Assembly (NCBI GenBank): GCA_003455715.1
Contig: DMQJ01000028.1
Coordinates: 1 to 11,378 of the forward strand
Source of the DNA: Acidimicrobiaceae bacterium
GTDB taxonomy: Bacteria; Actinomycetota; Acidimicrobiia; Acidimicrobiales; Ilumatobacteraceae
Length of the DNA stretch: 11,378 nucleotides
Direction: 5' to 3'
The translations under genes were made by a program, and so were the position numbers. A model generated the notes under the pieces. The model was given only the letters and a program-made list of their open reading frames with translations, had not been told where the DNA came from and searched no databases. Positions 1 through 8,200 of the stretch are shown here, in pieces. Every line of letters starts with the position of its first letter. Position 1 is the stretch's first letter.

Positions 1-318
1 GACAAGCCAGCGTTCGTCGGCCGCGACGCGCTCCTGCGCACCGCCGCGCTGCCCGACGAACGCCGTCTGTTCGGCTTCCGCATGGACGGCCCGGCGCCGT
101 TGGAGGGTTCGGTCATCCGAGCCGCCGACGGCCCGCACGCCGGTGAGGTGGTGGGCCACGTCACGTCCAGTTGGGATTCACCGCTGTTCGGCCACGCCGT
201 GCTGATGGGGTGGCAGAAGCGCCTTCCGCACGCCGACGTGGTGGAGATCGATGGCCGTGTGGCACAGGTGAGTGCGATGCCGTTCTACGACCCGGAGGGT
301 TCCCGTGCCCGCGCCTGA
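1..318 (+). CDS. soxA: Sarcosine oxidase alpha-like subunit, C-terminal end (partial, 5' cut by window)
   Basis: Frame 1 is open from the first base to TGA at 316-318, giving the last 105 residues of a longer protein. They look like the C-terminal beta-barrel of the GcvT/aminomethyltransferase fold (GcvT_C type): an opening DKPAFVGRDALL, a central GHVTSS turn and a closing PFYDPEGSR. The last two resemble the end of the alpha subunit of heterotetrameric sarcosine oxidase, where this half binds tetrahydrofolate and receives the methylene group released from the substrate. On its own the piece could equally be glycine-cleavage T protein or a dimethylglycine-dehydrogenase-like protein. The soxB and soxD homologues directly downstream favour the alpha subunit. 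The N-terminal ferredoxin-like and NAD-binding domains would lie outside the window. The stop overlaps the next gene by 14 bases. Confidence 0.75.
   Translation, partial: DKPAFVGRDALLRTAALPDERRLFGFRMDGPAPLEGSVIRAADGPHAGEVVGHVTSSWDSPLFGHAVLMGWQKRLPHADVVEIDGRVAQVSAMPFYDPEGSRARA
294..299 (+). promoter_or_regulatory. Shine-Dalgarno GGAGGG for the gamma-like gene
   Basis: GGAGGG lies five bases before GTG at 305, inside the end of the alpha gene. It is the reason for choosing GTG 305 over the in-frame GTG at 272, which has no comparable site. It implies re-initiation by ribosomes finishing the alpha subunit. Confidence 0.7.
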
Positions 319-730
319 TCCCATCCGTTTCCGACCCCTTGAGGGCTGGCGCATCATCGCCGAGCCCGCTGCCCTCGACGCCGCCCACTGGCCCGCTGGC
401 TCCGAGGTCGTGCGCATCTCGCCCGACGATGCGTTCGTCATCTGCCCCACTGCGGAAGGGTGCACGCACCCGACGGTGCCGGCCGACCCCCACGCCATCG
501 TCACCCCCGAGCACGGCTTCGCCGGAGCCACGGTGGATGCGGCCCACGTGGAGTTGCTCGCCCTGCACCACATCGAGTGGCAGGTGCCCAGCGCCCGGCC
601 CGCGCTGGCCCAGGGCCAGATCGCCGGTGTGCCAGCGAAGTTGGTGCTGCGCGCCGATGGTTCGGCGCTGTTCCTGGTGGCGTGCGCCGCGAGGCACGAG
701 TTGGAAGAACGGTTGGAGGGACGGCAGTGA
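305..730 (+). CDS. soxG: Sarcosine oxidase gamma-like small subunit
   Basis: The protein has 141 residues and starts at GTG 305. Recognition is partial. The C-terminal half runs AQGQIAGVPAKLVL, then an ALFLVACA strand, then HELEERL, which follows the pattern of the GcvT-like fold in SoxG: a glycine/glutamine turn, a strand, and a final helix that in known SoxG carries an RS.A..LW-type motif. The N-terminal half (residues 1-60) shows no motif I recognise. It is clearly shorter than the roughly 200 residues usual for SoxG. No signal peptide or membrane segment is seen, so it should be cytoplasmic. Its place between the alpha and beta genes, with overlaps of 14 and 4 bases, strongly suggests a subunit of the same complex. 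The family assignment rests on that context plus weak sequence resemblance; the alternative is an unrelated accessory protein of the operon. Confidence 0.5.
   Translation: MPAPDPIRFRPLEGWRIIAEPAALDAAHWPAGSEVVRISPDDAFVICPTAEGCTHPTVPADPHAIVTPEHGFAGATVDAAHVELLALHHIEWQVPSARPALAQGQIAGVPAKLVLRADGSALFLVACAARHELEERLEGRQ
715..720 (+). promoter_or_regulatory. Shine-Dalgarno GGAGGG for soxB
   Basis: GGAGGG sits six bases before GTG 727. This fixes the soxB start at a GTGA overlap with the preceding stop, even though the reading frame stays open far upstream. The arrangement is typical of translational coupling. Confidence 0.75.
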
Positions 731-1941
731 ACGAGTTCGTCGAAACCCTGCTCGACCTGCCGTGGCAGGTGGGCGACCCGAAGCCGGTCTACGACGTGGT
801 CATCATCGGTGGCGGCGGCCACGGTCTGGCCACCGCCTACTACCTGGCCACCCGCCACGGCATCACCAACGTATGTGTGCTCGACGCCAACTTCATCGGC
901 TCGGGCAACTCGGGCCGCAACACCACCATCATCCGCAGCAACTACGGCATCCCCGAGAGCGTGCACTTCTACCAGCGCAGCCTGGAGATGTACCAGCAAC
1001 TCGAAGACGAGACCGGCTGCTGGATCATGCACACCACCAAGGGCCAGATCTGGACGGCGCACTCGGTGATGACGGCGCGCACCGAACAGACCCGGGCGTT
1101 GATGAACGCCGCGTGCGGCGCGAAGACCGATTACATCGGCCCCGACGAGATCAAGCGGCTGTGCCCGCAGATGGACATCACGGGCGGCGGCCGTTACCCG
1201 GTGCATGGCGCCAGCTACCACCACGAGGGGGCTACTGCCCGCCACGACCGTGTGGTGTGGGCGTACGCGCAGGGTGCGCTCCGCCACGGCGCGCACGTGT
1301 TCCAGCACACCCCGGTGACGGGCCTCACCCGCGGTGCCGACGGTCGGGTCACCGGTGTGGTCACGCCCAAGGGCAACATCGCTGCCGGCACGGTGATCTC
1401 CGCGGTTGGTGGGCACGTCAGCACGGTGGCCGGCTGGGCCGACGTGCGCCTGCCCATTCGCACCCATGCGTTGCAGGCGTTCGTCACCAACGCCTACGCG
1501 CAAGAGTTCGCTCCCATCGTCTCCAGCAACGACCTGGTCTTCTACGTCAGCCAGACGCCGCGTGGCCAGATGCTCATCGGCGCCGAGTACGACCGCTTCG
1601 CCAGCTACCGGCAGACCACCACGTTCAGCTATCTGCAGGCGTGTTCGAAGAAGGCGGTCACCATGTTCCCCTTCCTCGGCAAGCTGCGCATCCTGCGCTC
1701 GTGGACGGGTATCTGCGACGTGTCGACCGACTTCTCGCCCATTCTCGGGCCCACCACCACCGACGGCTTCTGGCTGTCCACCGGCTGGGGCACGTGGGGG
1801 TTCAAGGCCATTCCTGCTGCTGGCTCACAACTGGCCCAACTGCTGGCCACCGGGTCGGCGCCGCTCATCGAACCGTTCGGCCTCGACCGTTTCGCCCGCG
1901 AGGCTGCGATGGCCGACCCGAGCTCGGCAGGAACGAGGTAG
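727..1941 (+). CDS. soxB: Sarcosine oxidase beta subunit (FAD/FMN amine oxidoreductase)
   Basis: The protein has 404 residues, the usual length for SoxB. It is the catalytic subunit that oxidises sarcosine or a similar N-methyl amine at FAD and passes electrons to a covalently held FMN and then to oxygen. Residues 23-40 form the dinucleotide-binding strand-loop-helix with GGGGHG at 28-33, followed by the DAO-type region SGNSGRNTTIIRSNYG. The ARHD motif near residue 171 contains His173. The covalent FMN histidine of corynebacterial SoxB is, from memory, also His173, so FMN attachment appears conserved. The C-terminal part has the flavin-contacting GWGTWGFKAIPAAG. It starts at GTG with a 4-base overlap with the gamma-like gene, and delta begins two bases after its stop. 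The substrate could be another N-methylated amino acid such as an N-methylproline or dimethylglycine; sequence alone does not decide. Confidence 0.92.
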   Translation: MNEFVETLLDLPWQVGDPKPVYDVVIIGGGGHGLATAYYLATRHGITNVCVLDANFIGSGNSGRNTTIIRSNYGIPESVHFYQRSLEMYQQLEDETGCWIMHTTKGQIWTAHSVMTARTEQTRALMNAACGAKTDYIGPDEIKRLCPQMDITGGGRYPVHGASYHHEGATARHDRVVWAYAQGALRHGAHVFQHTPVTGLTRGADGRVTGVVTPKGNIAAGTVISAVGGHVSTVAGWADVRLPIRTHALQAFVTNAYAQEFAPIVSSNDLVFYVSQTPRGQMLIGAEYDRFASYRQTTTFSYLQACSKKAVTMFPFLGKLRILRSWTGICDVSTDFSPILGPTTTDGFWLSTGWGTWGFKAIPAAGSQLAQLLATGSAPLIEPFGLDRFAREAAMADPSSAGTR

Positions 1942-1943
1942 CG

Positions 1944-2189
1944 ATGTTGTGGGTCACTTGCCCCAACTGCGGGTCGCGTCCGTATGAGGAGTTCCGCTAC
2001 GGCAGCGTCTTCCCCGTCACACCCGAACGCATCACCGACGCCGATGCCCGCAACGTCGACTACGCCTGGATGCAGGACAACTTCGAAGGGCCCACGCTCG
2101 AGCGTTGGTTCCACGAGGCAGGGTGTCGTCGCTGGTTTACGGCCAAGCGCGACACCACCACCGACGCCTGGCTCGCACTCGACGACTGA
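1944..2189 (+). CDS. soxD: Sarcosine oxidase delta subunit (zinc-binding)
   Basis: The protein has 81 residues. It is recognised by its N-terminal CPNCGSRPYEEFRYG, closely matching the SoxD start, and by the later LERWFHEAGCRRWF and RDTTTDAW segments. Cys6, Cys9, His57 and Cys61 form the C-x2-C ... H-x3-C set that holds the structural zinc in known SoxD. Delta is a small cytoplasmic subunit that packs against alpha in the heterotetramer. The ATG is preceded by GAGG at 1935-1938, five bases away. It follows soxB by two bases and is the last gene of the operon: the next gene starts 23 bases on, appears to have its own promoter and encodes an unrelated secreted protein. Confidence 0.93.
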   Translation: MLWVTCPNCGSRPYEEFRYGSVFPVTPERITDADARNVDYAWMQDNFEGPTLERWFHEAGCRRWFTAKRDTTTDAWLALDD

Positions 2190-2205
2190 TCAGGCGATGT
2201 AGGGT
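2179..2205 (+). promoter_or_regulatory. Possible leaderless promoter of the giant surface protein gene
   Basis: TAGGGT at 2200-2205 fits the actinobacterial -10 pattern TANNNT. It ends seven bases before the ATG at 2213, the spacing expected if transcription starts at the A of the start codon. A weak -35-like TCGACG lies at 2179-2184 with a 15-base spacer, on the short side. There is no clear Shine-Dalgarno before this ATG (only AGGG at 2201-2204), unlike the sox genes, which suits a leaderless mRNA. The evidence is pattern and spacing only. Confidence 0.35.
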
Positions 2206-2212
2206 CGGCGCC

Positions 2213-5200
2213 ATGCGTCTGACGGGACATCGGGCGGCCTTCGCGGCCATTGGCGTTTTTCTCTCAAGTGTCGTGGTAACGGTGGTCGCGCCCCTGGCGC
2301 CGACACCCGTCCACGCGGCGAGTATCACCGTGAACACCGCGGCCGACATTGCCCCCACCGCGGGGGTGTATCCCAACGACGGGTTGTGCAGTCTGCGCGC
2401 AGCCATCACCGCAGCGCAGAACAACTCCAACGCGCACGACGTGAACTGCACGCCCGGTGCGCCCGTGTCGGGTGTGCTCGATGTCATCCAGATTGACCCG
2501 TCGCTTGCCGGGCAGACGCTGACGCTGAGCTGGAACAACGGCAGCGGCGTGCAGCCATTCGACGTCATCTACGACCTCAACAACCCCCTGGAGATCATCG
2601 GCCCGACCCTCAACGCGGGCGACTTCGTCATTGACGCCAACAACGCCGTGCGCCCCTTCGGTGTCGGCTTCGGTGGGTCGGTCGCCGGCTCGCTCAAGCT
2701 GGCGAACCTGACGGTGCGCGGCGGCAACGGTCGGTCCAACGGCGCGTCCGGATTCGGTGTCAACGGCGAAGGCGGCGCGATCTACCTGGGCGCGGTCAAC
2801 ACCGGCGGCCCGATCACCGGCTCACAGCTCACTCTCGACAACGTGGTGCTGCGCAACAACCAGGTGAGTGACACTGGCCGGGGTGGCGCCATCTTCGGCA
2901 CGGCACCGACCATCACCAACAATGGTGGCGCGTACATCAGCAACCGGGCGAATGGCAGCGGCTCGGTCGGCCGCGGTGGGGCGATCTTCGTCGAGGAAGG
3001 CCCCGCCACCATCAATGGTTACGCCGTCCTGTTCGAGGGCAACTCTGCCAACTTCGCAGGAGGAGTGATCGCCTCCAACGCGGCGAACAGCAACCCGATG
3101 CTCCACCTCGAGCGCAGCCTGCTGAAGGACAACACTGCGACCAACGGCGGGGTGATGTACCTCGACTCCACTCAGGCAGGCAAGATCGTCGAACTGTACG
3201 ACTCCACCGTGTCGGGTGGCAGCGGCGTGCTGTTCACGGTCACCAACACCCAGACGTACGACTTCCAGCGCGTCACGTTCGTCAACGCTGGCCAGATCGT
3301 TCGCGCTGGCGGCGGCACCATGGTGAACAGCATCGTCACGGGTACGACGAGTTGCACCGCCACCGGCGTCGGCACGCACACCGGCTCGCGCAACCTCATC
3401 GATGCCGGCGCGTGCACGATCCTCAACTCCACCGATGTCGGCGACATCACCAACCTCGGGCCGCTGGCGCAGAACGGTGGCCCCGAGGTGCAGCGCACCT
3501 ACGCCCTGCTCGACGGCTCCACCGCGATCGACAACGGCGACTCCGCCTACTGCGGCACCATCGATGCCCGTTCGGTGGAGCGCGGTCTCGACGGCGACAA
3601 CGCGGTCGACTCACCTCAGGTGGGCGACTGCGACATCGGCGCGTACGAATACGCCAGGTTCGTCGTCAATTTCGTCACCGGCACTAGTTCGGTGAACGAG
3701 AACGCTGGCACCGGCACGGTGGGTGTGAAGCTGAAGATCCTCGACCCCGCCGACAATCCGCTCACCGCGCCACTGACGGTGAACGTGGGAGTTGCTCCCG
3801 GTTCCAGCGCCTGGCTCGGCGACGGCACCGACCCGTTCGACGACCTCTACATCACCGGTGGTGCCGTGGTCTTCCCGGCGGGCAGCGGCGACGGGACGAT
3901 CGTCAACGTGCCGATCACCGTTTTCCAGGACGACATCGCCGAACTGCTGGGCGAGCAGGCCAACCTGAACATCACCGGCAGCCCGACCCCGGGTGTGGCG
4001 GTGGCGGAGCCCAAGCAGCACGAGCTGAACATCCAGGACGACGACCAGCCCGGGGTGATCGTCACAGAGAGTGGCGGGTCGACGTCCGTCTCCGAGGCCA
4101 CCCCCGGCACGGGCGACACGATCACGGTGGCCCTGCAGTCGCGCCCCAACCTCGAACTCGTGAACGCTGCGCTGTTGCCCGACCGTGCCGCCTACGGCGA
4201 CCCGGCCGACGTCACCATGACCATCACCCCGGACCGCGACTGCGTCATCAACGACGGGTTCACCACCGGTACCTCGGCATCGCCATTGGTCACGACAATT
4301 CTCAATGCCAACTGGCAGACCGGCATGAACCTCAACGTGTTCGCCGTCGACGACCTGTGGGACGAAGACCTCCGCGACGAGTCCGTGCCTCATTTGTGTG
4401 AACTGCGGTTCACCTTTGCAAGCGCCGACCCACTGTACGACGCGACGCAGGATGCTTTCGAGGTCGCGGTGCAGGACAACGACATCGCCGGTGTGAACGT
4501 CGATTATGTGAGCGGCACCGGGGTGCTGCCCGAGGGCGGGTCGGCGACCTACGTGTACCAGGTGTCGCTCGACACCCCGCCCGACCCTGGCAAGCCGCTG
4601 CCCGTCACCCCGCGGGGTCCGACGGGTGTGGTGTTCCAGGCCGGCGACGACTGCCTGGTCAACGGCCAGGCCAACGTCACCCTGCAGTTCACCGGCGCCG
4701 ACTGGAATCTTCCGAAGACGCTCACCATCTCGCCGGTCGACAACATGACGGTCCAACTGCAACACGAGTGCACCATCACCAGTTCGATCAGCAGCCCCGA
4801 CCCGGTGTACGCGAACCTCGACGACGCCCCGGTGTTCAGCGGCACGCCGCCAACGCTCACGGTCGACATCCAGGACTACGACCCGCCGACGGTCACCAAC
4901 GATCCTCCGTTCGTGGATATCACGGTGGGAACGTTGAGCGTCAGCGAGGCCACCCCAGGTACGGCCGACACGGTGTCGGTGGTGTTGCGGCGCCAACCCC
5001 TCGCCGATGTCGACGTCACCATCGAGGCACCCATCGACGGACTGATCGCCGGTCGCCAGTTGCAGGTCGAGGGTGGCAACTCCGTCGTCCTCACCTTCAC
5101 TCCCGGCAACTGGGATGTGCCGCAGATCGTCGACGTCACGGCCGTCGACGACGACTACGACGAACTCGACACACACAGCGCAGCGCTCAACGTGTCGATC

Positions 5201-8200
5201 AGCAGCACCGCTGCAGGGTTCGCCGATCCGGCGCTGCGGAAGGTGGTGATCGACAGTGTCGAGTTCGCCGACAGCGGCAGCATCGCCGCGTCGATCACCG
5301 ACAACGACACCAGCGAAGTGCTGTACACCGCATCGGGGGGCACCACCGTGGTGGCCGAACCGAACGGCACCGACACGATCGCCCTGTCGCTGGCGACGCA
5401 CCCGTACGCGTCGGTGACCATCTCGGTCGGCACCGGCGACCAATGTGCGGTGCAAGGTTCGAGCGTGTTCACCGTTCCTGGCGACGACTGGAACGTGCCA
5501 CAGACGCTGACCCTCGTGGCCGTCGACGACGACGACGTCGAGGTCGATCCGCACGCCTGTGGCCTGCTGTTCGACGTCGCGAGCAGCGACCTCCTCTACG
5601 ACGTGCTCGATGAGAGCTTCGACATCGAGGTGGACGACGACGAGGTGGCCGGGGTGGAGATCACTGCCGGTGCACCGTTGGTGGTGGCGGAGGTCGGCAC
5701 GACCGACACCATCGAGGTGGTTCTGTCCGGCAGGCCGAGTGCGAACGTGACGGTGCACTTCGCCAGCAGCGACGGCCAGCTCGCACCGCCGGCGGACCTC
5801 ACGTTCACTCCGCTGAACTGGAATGTGCCGCAGACGGCGACGGTGGGTGCCGTGGACGACTTCGTCGACGAGACCGACCCGCATGCCGCCGACATCACGG
5901 TGTCCGTCGTGTCGACGGCGATCAGGTTCAGCACCGACCCGATCATCATCACGGACAGCGTGATCGGCGACGAGACCGTCGGCGCATCGATCGCCGACGA
6001 CGACACCGCGGGCATCACCATTGGCGACGCTCCGTTTGCGGCCGCGGAGAACGGCGGCACCGACACGTTCACGGTGGTGCTGGACTCGGAGCCGATCTCG
6101 ACGGTGGAGATCGCGGTGGTCGACGACGGCCTCTGCGACGCCTCGCCGGAGCTGCTGACCTTCACTGCAGCCAATTGGGACGAACCGCAGACCGTCACCG
6201 TCACCGGTCTGAACGACGACATCGACCATCTGCAGGGCTGCGTGCTCGACGTCGTCGGCGGTGCAGTCGACGACAACTACGACGGGCTCACCGAAGGTGC
6301 CTCCGGCGAGATCATCGACGACGACGTGGCCGGCGTGAGCCTCAGCCTTCCCGGTGGTCCGCTGGAGGTCGACGAGGCCACCGTTTCGACGGATGCCTAC
6401 ACGGTGGTGCTGACCTCCGAGCCGCTGGCAGACGTGACGATCACCGTGGCCAACGCCTCGGGTGACGTCACCGCTACCACACCGCTGACCTTCACCTCGG
6501 CGAACTGGGACACGCCGCAGGACGTGACGGTCACGGCCGTCGACGACCTGCTGACGGAGACCTCGCCGGAGAACGCGACCGTCACCCATGTGGCGACGAG
6601 CAGCGATCCTGCCTACGACGCCATCGCGATCGCCAACGTCGTCGTGAGTGTCACCGACGACGACATCCCCGGGCTGGAGCTCGTCGAGTCCGGCGGGAGC
6701 ACGGTGGTGGCGGAGCCCTCGGGCACCGACGGCGTCGCCATCGCGTTGGCCACCGAGCCATCCGCTTCGGTGACCGTGACGGTCAGCACCGACGCCCAAT
6801 GCGCCGTGCAGGGCGCGAACGTGTTCACGTTCCCGGCCGCCGACTGGAACGTGCCACAGACGCTGACCCTCGTGGCCGTCGACGACGACGTCGTGGAGGC
6901 CGACCTCCACCCGTGCAGCGTCGACTTCGCGGTGGAGAGCACCGACCTGCAATACGACGTGGTCGACGACTCGCTGGTGATCGATGTCGACGACGACGAG
7001 GTGGCGGGTGTGGAGATCACCGCCGGCGCGCCGCTGACGGTGGCGGAGGCTGGTGCGACCGACACCTTCGACGTGGTGCTGGCGGGCAAGCCGAGCGCCA
7101 ACGTGGTCGTGCACTTCGAAGCGTCGAGCGGACAGATCGCCGCTCCTGCCGATCTCACCTTCACGCCTGCGAACTGGGACGTCCCGCAGACGGCGACGGT
7201 GGCCGCGATCGACGACTTCATCGACGAAACCGACCCTCACTCCGCAAGCCTGACCGTGAGCGTGGTGTCGACGGCGCTCGGCTTTGGCACCGCCCCGATC
7301 ATCACCGTCGACTCGGTGGCGACCACCTCGGTGGCCGTCGAAGTCGCCGACGACGACACGGCGGGTGTCACCATCGGTGGTGCACCGTTCGTGGTGGCAG
7401 AGGAGGGCGGCACCGACACCTTCACCGTGGTGCTCGACTCGCAACCGACGGCCGACGTCACCGTCAGCCTCACGCCGACGGGGTTGTGCACGGTGGGGCC
7501 CAGCCCGCTCACCTTCACGTCGGCCAACTGGAACGTGCAGCAAACCGTCACGGTCACCGGCCTCAACGACTTCATCGACGGAGGCCCGACCTGCTCAATC
7601 GGGGTCACCGCCTCCAGCGCCGACACGAACTACTCGGCGATTGCCCGCACCGTCAATGGTTCGGTGATCGACAACGACACGGCAGGCATCACCGTGACGG
7701 CAGGTTCGTTGACGGTGTTCGAGCACACAGCATCGAGTGCGAGCTACACGCTCGTGCTCAACTCGCAACCCATCGGCAACGTGACGATTCTCGTCGGCGG
7801 TGGTAGCGACGTCACCGTCACGAGTTCGGTCACGTTCACCCCGGCGAACTGGAATGTTGCCCAGACCGTCATGATCACCGCTGTCGACGACGGCGCGATT
7901 GAGGTACCGGTGGAGACGGTGCTCGTCGCGCACGCCGCGGCCACTAGCCCCGACCCCCTGTACTTGGGTCGAGCAACGGCTTCGGTGTCGGTCGCCGTGG
8001 TCGACGACGACACCGCCACCACCGTGTCCGTCGATCCCGACCCAGCCGGCGATGCTGACACCCTCACCCTCACTGCCACGGTCACCGGCGGCGACGGCTC
8101 GCTCACGGGTACCGTCCAGTTCTTCGTCGACGCCGCCCCAGTCGGTTCGCCAGTGGCGCTCGTGGCGGGTACCGCCTCCACCGACGTCGGGCCGCTCACG

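Larger units (their letters stand above)
4049..8014 (+). repeat. Eleven tandem Calx-beta-like repeats within the giant gene
   Basis: Repeats begin at about residues 613, 759, 891, 1034, 1146, 1267, 1374, 1486, 1598, 1718 and 1825, each 105-145 residues long. Each has an early V.E....TDT..V.L...P strand pair and a central NW..PQT-like segment (degenerate in repeats 1 and 2). Most then have an AVDD or GLND turn and end at a DDD/DND linker. By sequence type they read A A B, A B C D, A B C D. Type A has a Cys in the first half and an H-C or H-x-C later. Type B has a DPH(A/S)A turn and a long ending with SVVST-like text. Type C has LC early and GLND after the core. Type D lacks Cys. Boundaries are good to about five residues. 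Confidence 0.85.

Noticed and set aside
178..1503. Long minus-strand open frame across the sox genes
   Set aside because: Antisense to well-supported SoxG/SoxB coding sequence; no domain or ribosome binding site is recognisable.
171..1943. Reading frame open upstream of soxD
   Set aside because: The same frame as soxD stays open far upstream by chance, but its translation is low-complexity Arg/Pro/His. The SoxD homology begins exactly at ATG 1944 with its own Shine-Dalgarno.
2105..2212. Longer N-terminus for the giant protein
   Set aside because: An in-frame extension would overlap soxD and add an Arg-rich stretch in front of the signal peptide; ATG 2213 puts a clean signal peptide at the N-terminus.
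5521..5545. GAC-rich run as a microsatellite or regulatory repeat
   Set aside because: It is in frame and encodes the AVDD turn found in most repeats; codon preference for GAC and GTC explains it.
3611..7543. A 1310-codon open frame on the minus strand antisense to the giant gene
   Set aside because: It is a shadow of high GC and of the repeated GTC-GAC-GAC coding pattern, which leaves few stops on the other strand. Its translation is Arg/His/Val-rich without domains, whereas the plus frame has a signal peptide, recognisable domains and an anchor.
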